Of a stretch of DNA of 35,759 nt, positions 1 to 7,119 are shown in pieces. The position numbers and the translations under genes are program-made. The stretch covers positions 1 through 35,759 of the forward strand of contig CADCTB010000003.1 in NCBI GenBank assembly GCA_902805665.1, read 5' to 3'. The DNA comes from an uncultured Acidimicrobiales bacterium. GTDB lineage: Bacteria > Actinomycetota > Acidimicrobiia > Acidimicrobiales > AC-14. How positions within the stretch are numbered: the first letter of the stretch is position 1; each line of letters starts with the position of its first letter. The notes beneath the pieces are model-generated. The model saw only the letters and a program-made list of their open reading frames with translations, ran no database searches and was not told the DNA's origin.

Positions 1-1
1 G

Positions 2-235
2 AGGGCCGGGTCACCGGTTCTCCTCACGGCCATTGAGTTCCGGTTGCTCATCGTTCTGGCCCACAACTCCTCGCGTGTCGTGTCGAAGACCGAGCTCGTC
101 CGCCAGGTATGGGGGTACAGCGCCGAGGCCCACCTCCTTGCCGTCCATATGAGCTCTCTGCGGCGAAAACTGGAGGAGCACGGGCCGCGGATCATCCACA
201 CCGTTCGAGGCAGCGGATACGTCCTGCGCCCATGA
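2..235 (+). CDS. Response regulator, C-terminal winged-helix domain (5' end outside window)
   Basis: The frame is open from the window edge and ends in TGA at 233-235, so only about the last 77 residues are present. They match the effector domain of OmpR/PhoB-type response regulators: a T-x-IEFRLL strand-helix start, then the recognition-helix region (KTELVRQVWGY, HMSSLRRKLEE), and the wing ending VRGSGYVL. The family binds tandem DNA half-sites as dimers and is driven by phosphorylation of a receiver domain, which would lie upstream of this window together with any partner kinase. The gene converges on the methyltransferase at 254-1645. Family assignment is firm; the regulon is unknown. Confidence 0.9.
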   Translation, partial: RAGSPVLLTAIEFRLLIVLAHNSSRVVSKTELVRQVWGYSAEAHLLAVHMSSLRRKLEEHGPRIIHTVRGSGYVLRP

Positions 236-253
236 CCCCGCCGGTCCGATCGC

Positions 254-1645
254 TCAGTCCTTCTGCAGGACGTAGAGCAGGACGACCCGCTCCTGGTCCG
301 CACTCCTTACCCCCCGCTGAAACTTGCGCAGGATGGTGAAGCCGATGTCGGTGATGACGTGGTCGAGGTCGTCCTCGGAGTACTCGTGCACGTACGCCAG
401 ACGCACGTCGTGCCAGGTCTTGTCGCCGCACCGAACCTGCTCGCATCGGGTCACGGTCGTGACCGTGTTCGGGATGACGCTGCGTGATCTTTCGCGTCGG
501 ATCGTGATGCGGTCCTGGTGGTCGTCGTACGTTGCCCCCAGGATCTCGAGCGGCCCGAAGTTGAACCGCTTCTTCAGCTCCTCGCCGATGCCGGGGGCCC
601 GCACCGCCTCCTGGTCGACGTGGCAGCGGACCTCGAGAAGAAGGACGTCGCCCGTCCACATCCCGCTGGAGAAGAGCGTCTCGAGGAACCCGCTGTCGTC
701 GCTCATGTTGCCCAGCGTGTTGCCGAGCAGGGCCAAGACGTTCGGGCCGGCGCGGTCCTTGTAGACGTAGGAGAACAACCCGAGAGAGTCGAACGGGGCG
801 ATGATCCCCTTGACGTTGACCCGGCTCTCCAGCTCACCCGAGAGCACGGTCTGGATGGCATGGACGATCATGGCCGGGTTGATGTCGTAGGGGTAATACA
901 GGAGTGGGCCGCCCTCCGGCTCGGTCGCGACCAGGCTCGAGATGAGGGCTCGGTCCTTCGAGCCGGTGCCGGGGCCCAGCGCCACGTAGTCGAGGTTGCT
1001 GCGCCCGGCCGCCCGAACGATCTCGGCACCGATCTCCGTGGCATTGGCCTCGCACAGCTCGACGCTCGACCGGTAGTACGTGTAGCGGTGGTCCTCGGTG
1101 AGGCGCACCCAGTTGAGATACCCGTGGTGGGTCAGGTAGGCGTAGTAGGTCGGGATGGGCTGGCCGGTGTTCAGTAGCTCCCGCAGGCGGTGGTCGACGC
1201 GCCCCAGCAGGCTGTCCATGTGCAGGTAGATGGTGGCGTCGATGATCCCCTCGAAGTGCTCGCCGCGCGCCAACCGGACGTGGCCGGCGTCGACGGGAAC
1301 GTTGCCCGGATCCCCGTCCGCACCGCTGCGCCGGGACGCCCTGGCCGCCTTGTCCGATCGCCAGGCGGCCAGCAGCTCCTCCTCGGTCACGGTGACCTGG
1401 TCGAGATCGCACAGCCACTGGGCCAGCAGCTGGACCTTGGCCTCACCGGGTAGCGACGGCTCGCCGGTGGTGGTGTGGGGGCGCCGCCAGGAGTCGATCG
1501 TGTTCTCAGGTAGGTCGTAGCCCGTCCCGCGGAGCAGTTCGCGGTGCAGCGAATGCGTGGTCAGCCGGGCCTGCCACAGGCACTTCTCGAACAGCTCCTT
1601 GAACTCCTGGGCCACGTTCCGCGAGGAGGGCCCACCGCCGTTCAC
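254..1645 (-). CDS. EgtD-like (Methyltransf_33) SAM-dependent methyltransferase with N-terminal HTH-like domain
   Basis: About 463 residues from a GTG at 1645. The frame stays open to 1855, but that extension would overlap the divergent gene and reads as Arg/Pro-rich noise. The C-terminal ~320 residues show a SAM-binding loop (VALGPGTGSKD), the acidic motif YYPYDINPAM and the LLGNTLGNM motif of the histidine-specific methyltransferase family (PF10017), which includes the ergothioneine enzyme EgtD. Residues ~10-100 (FKELFEKC..., NTIDSWRRP, AKVQLLAQWL, ELLAAWR) resemble a divergent XRE-type helix-turn-helix, a feature EgtD lacks. No egtB or egtC is nearby, so ergothioneine synthesis is not supported. 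The protein may be a DNA-binding methyltransferase or a SAM-sensing regulator (inference). No good ribosome site precedes the GTG; a purine-rich AAAGGAG lies more than 20 bases upstream. Confidence 0.8.
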   Translation of the reverse strand: MNGGGPSSRNVAQEFKELFEKCLWQARLTTHSLHRELLRGTGYDLPENTIDSWRRPHTTTGEPSLPGEAKVQLLAQWLCDLDQVTVTEEELLAAWRSDKAARASRRSGADGDPGNVPVDAGHVRLARGEHFEGIIDATIYLHMDSLLGRVDHRLRELLNTGQPIPTYYAYLTHHGYLNWVRLTEDHRYTYYRSSVELCEANATEIGAEIVRAAGRSNLDYVALGPGTGSKDRALISSLVATEPEGGPLLYYPYDINPAMIVHAIQTVLSGELESRVNVKGIIAPFDSLGLFSYVYKDRAGPNVLALLGNTLGNMSDDSGFLETLFSSGMWTGDVLLLEVRCHVDQEAVRAPGIGEELKKRFNFGPLEILGATYDDHQDRITIRRERSRSVIPNTVTTVTRCEQVRCGDKTWHDVRLAYVHEYSEDDLDHVITDIGFTILRKFQRGVRSADQERVVLLYVLQKD

Positions 1646-1683
1646 GGTCGGAATGTACCCGCGCCTTCTCCTTTGGAGGCTGG

Positions 1684-1721
1684 TTCGAGGCAACTTCGGG
1701 GAACTTCGGGGCAGTTCGGGG
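1684..1721. promoter_or_regulatory. Helically phased TTCGRGG direct-repeat array in divergent promoter region
   Basis: Four copies of TTCG(A/G)GG start at 1684, 1695, 1705 and 1715, so they are spaced 11, 10 and 10 bases on the same DNA face. They lie in the ~111-base gap between the divergent methyltransferase and the TIGR04222 gene. Direct repeats with one-helical-turn spacing are typical of response-regulator or cooperative-dimer operators. An operator role and the cognate protein (the response regulator at the window edge or the HTH part of the methyltransferase) are inferences. Confidence 0.4.
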
Positions 1722-1756
1722 TTCCGTTCGTGACGGTCGGTCGTCAGCGTGGCGGC

Positions 1757-2815
1757 ATGAGCACATGGGGCATCGACGGACCGGTTTTCCTCGGCATGTA
1801 CATCGGGCTGGCGGCGGCGATCGTGGTCGCCGCGGTGCTGGTCGACCGGCGGCACGGATCACCGCCGGAGGTCGAGGACCTTGACGAGTATGAGATCGCT
1901 CTCCTCACCGGCGGGGCGCGCCTGGCCGCGATCGTGGCCCTCGTGAACCTCGATCGTCGAGGCGCCATCGAGCTGGGCGACGGCCTCCTCCGGCAGCTGA
2001 GCGACTCGGGTGACCTCGACCTCGACGCCATTCGCGACGCGAACCACCTCGCCGAGCTCGGCGTCGAGTTGCACCTGAGCCTGCCGAAGGCCGTCAGTGC
2101 GACCGACGCAGTCGGGCACCCCGTGGAAGCCGCCGCCTTGCAGGCGGCGCAGGGCACCAAGCCGCGGACGCCGTGGCGTGTGGTGTCCGCAATCACCGGC
2201 ACGCGCGCCATTCGCGAGCTGCAGGCCGGGCTGGTGCGCCGCGGCCTCCTCTACGGAGCGGGAGACGTCGAGCGCCTGCAGGACCGGTGGCGCTGGCTGC
2301 TGCCGTTGCTGGTCATCGGCGGGGCCCGGGCGCTCACAGACGCCGGAACCGGCGAACCGGTCCTGGCACTCCTCGCGGCGATGCTCGTCACGGTGGTGGC
2401 GATGAGGCGCCTGGCTCGCCGGCAGCCGGTAAACACCCGCCGGGGCGACCGGCTGGTCGGCGATTTGCGCCGTCGGCGGGCGGAGCTGGAGGACGCGCGC
2501 ACGGCCAGCGGGGCTTCGCCAGGCCTGGCCCTCGCCCTGGCCGGCATCGGCGGCCTGTACGCCATCGATCCGGCCCTTGCTCTGGCCGTCGCCGCCCCCA
2601 CGCCCATGGAGGACGAGTCGTCCGGCGAGGGCTGGTGGGACTCCGCACGCGGCTGGCTCGGGTCAGGAGGCCACCACTACGGCGGGTGGTCGGGCGGAGC
2701 CGGGTGCGGCGGAGGCGGAGGGTGGAGCGGTGGTCACGGCTGCGGAGGAGGCGGCGATGGTGGCGGTGGGGGCGGGGGCTGCGGTGGCGGCGGAGGCTGC
2801 GGCGGTGGCGGATGA
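1757..2815 (+). CDS. TIGR04222-like membrane protein with Gly/Cys-rich C-terminal tail
   Basis: A 352-residue protein from ATG 1757. There is a hydrophobic segment at ~9-30, a soluble region at ~40-165 (DEYEIALLTGGARLAAIVAL; LVRRGLL), more membrane segments at ~180-215 and ~255-280, then a low-complexity tail. The layout matches TIGR04222 domain proteins, which typically end in a glycine-rich stretch. The last ~45 residues are mostly Gly with four cysteines (C317, C329, C342, C348), two Trp and several His. The stop overlaps the start of the downstream DUF692 gene by ATGA, so the two are probably translationally coupled. Function is not established for the family. I infer that the tail could be a substrate or metal-binding partner of the DUF692 enzyme. 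The tail coding sequence is nearly pure GGN/TGC codons and is prone to slippage. Confidence 0.85.
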   Translation: MSTWGIDGPVFLGMYIGLAAAIVVAAVLVDRRHGSPPEVEDLDEYEIALLTGGARLAAIVALVNLDRRGAIELGDGLLRQLSDSGDLDLDAIRDANHLAELGVELHLSLPKAVSATDAVGHPVEAAALQAAQGTKPRTPWRVVSAITGTRAIRELQAGLVRRGLLYGAGDVERLQDRWRWLLPLLVIGGARALTDAGTGEPVLALLAAMLVTVVAMRRLARRQPVNTRRGDRLVGDLRRRRAELEDARTASGASPGLALALAGIGGLYAIDPALALAVAAPTPMEDESSGEGWWDSARGWLGSGGHHYGGWSGGAGCGGGGGWSGGHGCGGGGDGGGGGGGCGGGGGCGGGG

Positions 2816-3828
2816 GCGCCGACCTCGGTCTCGGGCTGGGTTGGCGCCACGCCCTCGCGGCCGTGCCGTTGCGGCGGGACCATCTCGGATTCCTCGAGGT
2901 GGTGGCCGAGGCCGTCCCCACCGGGCGACCCCTCCCCCCGGCGCTGGCGGCGGCCCGGCGTCGGGGGGTCCAGGTGGTGCCCCACGGCGTGCGCCTGTCG
3001 TTGGGTGGAGCCGATCGTCCCGACCCCGCCCGGTTGGCCCACCTGGCGACCCTCGCCGACCGCCTTGATGCGCCGTTGGTCAGTGAGCATGTTGCGTTCG
3101 TCCGGGCGGGAGGACGAGAGGCCGGCCACCTGCTTCCCGTTCCCCGGACCCGGCTGGCGCTCGACGTGCTCGTGCACAACGTGACCGAGGCCATGGCCGG
3201 CCTGCCGGTACCGCTCGCCTTGGAGCCCATCGCCACCCTGTTCGAGTGGCCGGACGCCGAGCTCGACGAGGCCGCCTTTCTCGCCGAGCTGCTCGACCGC
3301 ACCGGCGCGCTGCTGTTGCTCGACGTGGCCAACGTATGGGCCAACGCCCGCAACGCCGGCTCCGACCCGATGGCCCTCATCGAGGCGCTACCTCTTGACC
3401 GGTTGGCGTACGTGCATGTCGCCGGTGGGACGGAGCGCTCGGGCCTCTACCACGACACGCATACGCACCCCGTCCCGGCAGGTGTCCTGGAACTACTGGG
3501 ACGGCTGGCCGACCGGGTCGACATCCCGGGCGTCATGCTGGAGCGTGACGGCGACTTCCCGCCGACCGAGGAGCTCGACTGCGAGCTGGACGCGATCAGG
3601 GCTGCCGCTCACCCGACGGGTGGCACCCCGCCCGTTCGAATCCCGCCGCCCCTTCGGCAGTCGTCGGAGCCGTCCGGCCGTCAGCGGCGGCGGCTGGCCG
3701 TCGAGCAGGCCGCCCTGGTGAACGCCCTCGTCGACAGGACGGCGCCGCCGCCGCGCTTCGACCCGGTCCGGCTGGGTGCTGCCGGGGCCGCCCTCGCGGT
3801 CAAGCGTCAGGAGATCGGTATGTCGTGA
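2812..3828 (+). CDS. DUF692 family multinuclear non-heme iron oxidative enzyme (MNIO)
   Basis: A 338-residue protein whose ATG overlaps the upstream stop (ATGA). The DUF692 TIM-barrel metal-ligand pattern is visible in order: GLGLGWR at the N-terminus, PHGV (H58), SEHV (E92, H93), GHLLP (H106), LALEP (E138), LLDVANVWANA (D171, N174), YVHVAGG (H202), HDTHTHP (H214, D215, H217, H219) and LERDGDFP (E244, D246). Characterised members (MbnB, TglH) use two or three irons and O2 to rearrange cysteines in ribosomally made peptides. A ~60-residue helical extension (RRRLAVEQAALVNALV to the end) follows the barrel and resembles a C-terminal module seen in other actinobacterial DUF692 proteins. No short precursor peptide is nearby; the only Cys-rich candidate substrate is the tail of the upstream protein. 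Confidence 0.9.
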   Translation: MSADLGLGLGWRHALAAVPLRRDHLGFLEVVAEAVPTGRPLPPALAAARRRGVQVVPHGVRLSLGGADRPDPARLAHLATLADRLDAPLVSEHVAFVRAGGREAGHLLPVPRTRLALDVLVHNVTEAMAGLPVPLALEPIATLFEWPDAELDEAAFLAELLDRTGALLLLDVANVWANARNAGSDPMALIEALPLDRLAYVHVAGGTERSGLYHDTHTHPVPAGVLELLGRLADRVDIPGVMLERDGDFPPTEELDCELDAIRAAAHPTGGTPPVRIPPPLRQSSEPSGRQRRRLAVEQAALVNALVDRTAPPPRFDPVRLGAAGAALAVKRQEIGMS

Positions 3829-3853
3829 GGGTGCTGCCGGGCTCCACCTCGAA

Positions 3854-4399
3854 CTAGCGGCGTCCCCTGACCGAGGCCAGCACCCGCTGCACGTCCCGCA
3901 GATGATGGGAGCCCTCGTGGACACCGTCGCGCGCAATGGTGAGCGCATCACGTGGCACCCCGGCGACCAGTGCGGTCCTGGTCCAATCGTCGGCGTTGAC
4001 CGCTTCCAGCACCGATGCCAGCTCGGCGCACGCGAAGTCCAACCAGCCAAGCACCTCGGTGCGATCAAGGTCGTTGTAGGCCTTCTCCGCCGCCCGTTCG
4101 TCGCTGTCGAAGACCTCGATGACCGGCTGGTCCTCGAAGGTGGTCCGCCGGACTGCCGGGCCCAGGTGGTCGAGCCGGTCGGCGACGTGGGCGGTGTACT
4201 CCAAGGCGGACCAGGTCGACGGGTTCGGCCGGCGGCGGAAGACGGCGTCGGGGCCGTCAGCCGATCCCGGTGCGGCCAGGAGGGCGCGATAGCGGCGGGG
4301 GAACGAGCGCACCGACACCACCGCGTCCTGCGGCGACACGCTGTCGTAGTCCAGGCCGCACTCCGGACAGATCCAGCCCCTCGCCGGCCGTCGCCTCAG
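3854..4399 (-). CDS. DinB-fold protein, second copy; probable CTG start
   Basis: Four-helix DinB/YfiT-type protein with the expected metal-site histidines: the His of STWSALEYTAHV and the HEGSHHLRDV motif. It is a diverged paralogue of the gene just upstream. The first conventional start is GTG at 4339 (161 aa), but the frame continues upstream through WICPECGLDYDSV, which matches the N-terminal CEECGFDYEAL of the paralogue. The only possible start that includes this CxxC motif is CTG at 4399, which overlaps the upstream stop as CTGA and gives 181 aa, equal to the paralogue's 180. I therefore extend the gene; if only standard starts are allowed, use 3854-4339. DinB-fold proteins include metal-dependent thiol transferases such as mycothiol-dependent enzymes, but the substrate here is unknown. 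Confidence 0.8.
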   Translation of the reverse strand: MRRRPARGWICPECGLDYDSVSPQDAVVSVRSFPRRYRALLAAPGSADGPDAVFRRRPNPSTWSALEYTAHVADRLDHLGPAVRRTTFEDQPVIEVFDSDERAAEKAYNDLDRTEVLGWLDFACAELASVLEAVNADDWTRTALVAGVPRDALTIARDGVHEGSHHLRDVQRVLASVRGRR

Positions 4400-4938
4400 G
4401 TGGCTGCCTTGCGCTGGTCACGCACGGCCCGTAGGCCGCGACCGATGTCGAGCAGGTGGTGACTGCCCTCGTGCACGGCGCGGCGGGCGTGTAGCCGGAC
4501 GGACCGCTCCTCGTCCCTGCGCAACCCCACGCGGTCCCAGCCCTCGGCCGGCACCGCCTCCAGGGTGGCGGCCAGGCGCTCGGTATTCGCGGCCAGTGCG
4601 TCGGCGACAGCCACCGGATCGTCCTCGTTGTACCGCCGCTCGGCGGCCAGGTCGTCGGGGCCCGGTCCCTCGAGCACCGGCCGGTCCTCGTCCAGGATCT
4701 GGCGGATCCAGCGGTCGTACGACTCGAACACGTCACGGACGTGAGCCGCGTACTCCAAGGCCGACCACACCTCCGGCGCGGGCCGCTGCCGCACGAGCAC
4801 TTCACCGTCCTCGTCGCGCAAGAAGCGGGTGAGGGGGGCGCGGTAGCGCTTGGCGAAGGACCGGATGGCGGCCGGAGCGTCAGCCGGATCGAGCGCCTCG
4901 TAATCGAAGCCGCACTCTTCGCACGGCGGCATGGTCAC
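4396..4938 (-). CDS. DinB-fold protein with N-terminal CxxCG motif
   Basis: A 180-residue protein. The GTG at 4938 overlaps the stop of the EF-G-like gene (GTGA); an ATG two codons later is an alternative start. The N-terminus has CEECGFDY, which looks like half of a zinc knuckle, followed by a DinB four-helix bundle with EVWSALEYAAHV and the HEGSHHLLDI motif supplying the His metal ligands. It sits between the EF-G-like gene and a second DinB gene, all joined by 4-base overlaps, so the three should be made together. The role is unknown. The family ranges from stress-induced proteins to thiol-dependent isomerases and hydrolases. Confidence 0.85.
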   Translation of the reverse strand: MTMPPCEECGFDYEALDPADAPAAIRSFAKRYRAPLTRFLRDEDGEVLVRQRPAPEVWSALEYAAHVRDVFESYDRWIRQILDEDRPVLEGPGPDDLAAERRYNEDDPVAVADALAANTERLAATLEAVPAEGWDRVGLRRDEERSVRLHARRAVHEGSHHLLDIGRGLRAVRDQRKAAT

Positions 4939-6998
4939 TCGGACGTCGCCTTGGCCACCCTGTCGACAAGATGGGACGGGAGAACGTCGTAATGGTCGTG
5001 CCGCACGGTGAACCGGCCGCGGCCACCGGTGATGGAACGGAGGTCGATGGCGTAGCGCAGCACCTCCGACGTGGGCACCAGGGCGGTGATCATCTGCTCG
5101 CCCATGGCCGCCATCTCGGTCCCCTGCACCCGACCCCGCCGTGAGTTCAGGTCACCCATCACGTCGCCCTGGTAGGCGATGGGGACGGTTACCTCGAGCA
5201 GCGAGATGGGCTCCAGCAGGACCGGCCCGGCCTTGGCCATGGCTTCCCGGAACCCGAGTGACCCGGCCATCTTGAAGCTCATCTCCGAGGAGTCCACGGG
5301 ATGGAACTTGCCGTCGAAGACGGTGACCCGCACGTCGACCACCGGGTAGCCGAACACGCCGGCGGTCGACATGGTCTCGAGCACCCCCTTCTCGACCGCG
5401 GGGATGAACTGCCGGGGGATGGCGCCGCCGACGATCTTGTCGACGAACTCGAAACCGCCGCCGCGCTCCATCGGCTCGACCTTGAGGAACGCCACGCCGA
5501 ACTGGCCGTGGCCACCGGTCTGCTTCTTGTACTTGCCCTCGGCCTCGGCCGAGCTGGTGATCGTCTCCCGGTAGGGGACCCTCACGTCCTCGGTGACGAC
5601 ATCGACCCCGAACTTCCGGTGAAGCCGCTCCGTGACGATGGACAGGTGGGTGTCGCCCATGCCGGAGAGGAGCGTCTGGTGCGTCTCGTCGTCACGCCGG
5701 ACCTGCAGGGCCTGGTCCTCGTCCTGGAGCCGGTGCAGCGAGGTCATGAGCTTGTCCTCGTCGCCCTTGGACTTGGGCTGGATGGCGATGGTCAGGACCG
5801 GTATGAGCGGCTCGGGCGGCGTGACCACCACCGGTGTGCCCTTCGGCGCCAGGGTGTCGCCGGTGGAGGTGTCGGACAGCTTCGCCACGGCGCCGATGTC
5901 GCCCGCGGGCAGCTCGCTCAATCCCTCCTGTTCCTTGCCCCGCATGGTGAAGAGGTTGTGCAGCTTCTCGTCGGAGTGGGTGCGGGGGTTGGTGAGCGTC
6001 GAGTCGGGCCGGATGGTGCCCGAGAGGACCTTCACGAACGACACCTTGCCGACGTAGGGGTCGGCAAGGGTGCGGTACACCAGCGCCAGCGGCTGGCCGG
6101 ACGGGTCGGGGGCCACCTCGGTGGCCCCGCCGGGCGCCTCGACGCTCACCGGCGGCCGGTCGAGGGGAGAAGGTCCCACCTCGACGATGAACTGGGCCAG
6201 GCGGTCGATGCCGATCATCTTGGTGGCCGAGCCGCAGGCCACCGGGAACACGCTGGCCTCCGCGACGCCCTTGGCCAGGGTGTCCTCCAGCTCCTTGGGG
6301 GTGATGGTCTCACCCTCGAGGTAGCGCATGGTGAGGTCGTCGTCGGCGACGACGATCCCCTCCACCAGGTTGTCGCGGACGGCATGCTCGCGCTCGGCCA
6401 TGTCCTCCGGGATCTCGGCGATGGTGGGCTTGGGGCCACCGTCGTAGAAGACCGCCGTGTCGGTGAGGAGATCGGCCACCCCCCGGAACGAGGCTTCCTC
6501 GCCGATCGGCAGCTCGAGAGGGGCGACGCCGGCGCCGAAGCGCTCCTGGAGCTGGGCGAGGGTGCGGTCGAAGCTGGCCCGCTCCCGGTCGAGCTTGTTG
6601 ATGAAGAACATCCGGGGAAGCCCGATCTCCGCGGCCATCCGCCACGCCACCTCGGTCTGGACCTCGACCCCTTCGACCGCGCTCACGACCAGGATGGCCA
6701 GGTCGGCCACCCGGAGGGCGGTGTGCACGTCGCCCACGAAGTCGGCGTAGCCGGGCGCGTCGAGGAGGTTGATCTTGAAACCGTCGTGCTCGAAGGGCGC
6801 CAGAGAAAGGGAGAGGGAGAGGCGCCGCCGGACTTCCTCGGGGTCGAAGTCGGTGGTGGTGTTGCCGTCCTCGACCCGCCCCAGCCGACTGATGGCCCCG
6901 GAACAGAACAGCAGGGCCTCGGCCAGACTGGTCTTGCCGGCGCCCCCGTGCCCGACGAGGGCGACGTTGCGGATCTTGGCGGGAGGGAAGCTCTTCAC
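4935..6998 (-). CDS. Elongation factor G-like protein (EF-G2 type)
   Basis: 687 residues from GTG 6998 with GAGG about nine bases upstream. GTPase motifs are clear: G1 GHGGAGKT (16-23), G3 DAPGY (80-84) and G4 NKLD (134-137), followed by EF-G domains II-V to the C-terminus, at normal EF-G length. The G3 motif has Tyr84 where canonical EF-G and EF-Tu have the catalytic His (DxPGH). This is a feature of the actinobacterial EF-G2 paralogue class, which has been reported in mycobacteria to lack normal ribosome-dependent GTPase activity. It is thus unlikely to be the main translocase; a ribosome-associated regulatory or stress role is inferred. There is no rpsL, rpsG or tuf nearby. It heads a three-gene operon with two DinB genes. 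Confidence 0.92.
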   Translation of the reverse strand: MKSFPPAKIRNVALVGHGGAGKTSLAEALLFCSGAISRLGRVEDGNTTTDFDPEEVRRRLSLSLSLAPFEHDGFKINLLDAPGYADFVGDVHTALRVADLAILVVSAVEGVEVQTEVAWRMAAEIGLPRMFFINKLDRERASFDRTLAQLQERFGAGVAPLELPIGEEASFRGVADLLTDTAVFYDGGPKPTIAEIPEDMAEREHAVRDNLVEGIVVADDDLTMRYLEGETITPKELEDTLAKGVAEASVFPVACGSATKMIGIDRLAQFIVEVGPSPLDRPPVSVEAPGGATEVAPDPSGQPLALVYRTLADPYVGKVSFVKVLSGTIRPDSTLTNPRTHSDEKLHNLFTMRGKEQEGLSELPAGDIGAVAKLSDTSTGDTLAPKGTPVVVTPPEPLIPVLTIAIQPKSKGDEDKLMTSLHRLQDEDQALQVRRDDETHQTLLSGMGDTHLSIVTERLHRKFGVDVVTEDVRVPYRETITSSAEAEGKYKKQTGGHGQFGVAFLKVEPMERGGGFEFVDKIVGGAIPRQFIPAVEKGVLETMSTAGVFGYPVVDVRVTVFDGKFHPVDSSEMSFKMAGSLGFREAMAKAGPVLLEPISLLEVTVPIAYQGDVMGDLNSRRGRVQGTEMAAMGEQMITALVPTSEVLRYAIDLRSITGGRGRFTVRHDHYDVLPSHLVDRVAKATSE

Positions 6999-7119
6999 GG
7001 GCGCCTCGCTGCTTCGTCGGCGGGAAGCCGCCGGTCCTTGGTGAAGTGGGGAAGACCATCAGACTACCGGTCTGCCCTGGTAGCCTCTAGGGGCGGAATC
7101 GGTTTTCTAAAGGAGTTTG
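6999..7119. promoter_or_regulatory. Divergent promoter region between the EF-G-like gene and the pgsA-like gene
   Basis: This 121-base gap must hold both promoters. Possible -10 elements are TAGTCT read on the minus strand at 7066-7061 and TAGCCT on the plus strand at 7081-7086. No convincing -35 elements were seen. A strong ribosome site, AAAGGAG at 7109-7115, precedes the pgsA-like ATG. Confidence 0.3.

Noticed and set aside
254-1645. Calling the methyltransferase EgtD of ergothioneine synthesis
   Set aside because: No egtA, egtB, egtC or egtE genes are in the window and the protein has an extra N-terminal domain, so only family level is supported.
1646-1855. N-terminal extension of the methyltransferase frame to 1855
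   Set aside because: It would overlap the divergent TIGR04222 gene and crosses the repeat array; the residues are Arg/Pro/His-rich without family likeness.
2690-2812. Short repeated GGCGGNGGC units that could be read as a tandem DNA repeat or CRISPR-like array
   Set aside because: They are in-frame glycine codons of the TIGR04222 protein tail, with no spacers or regular period.
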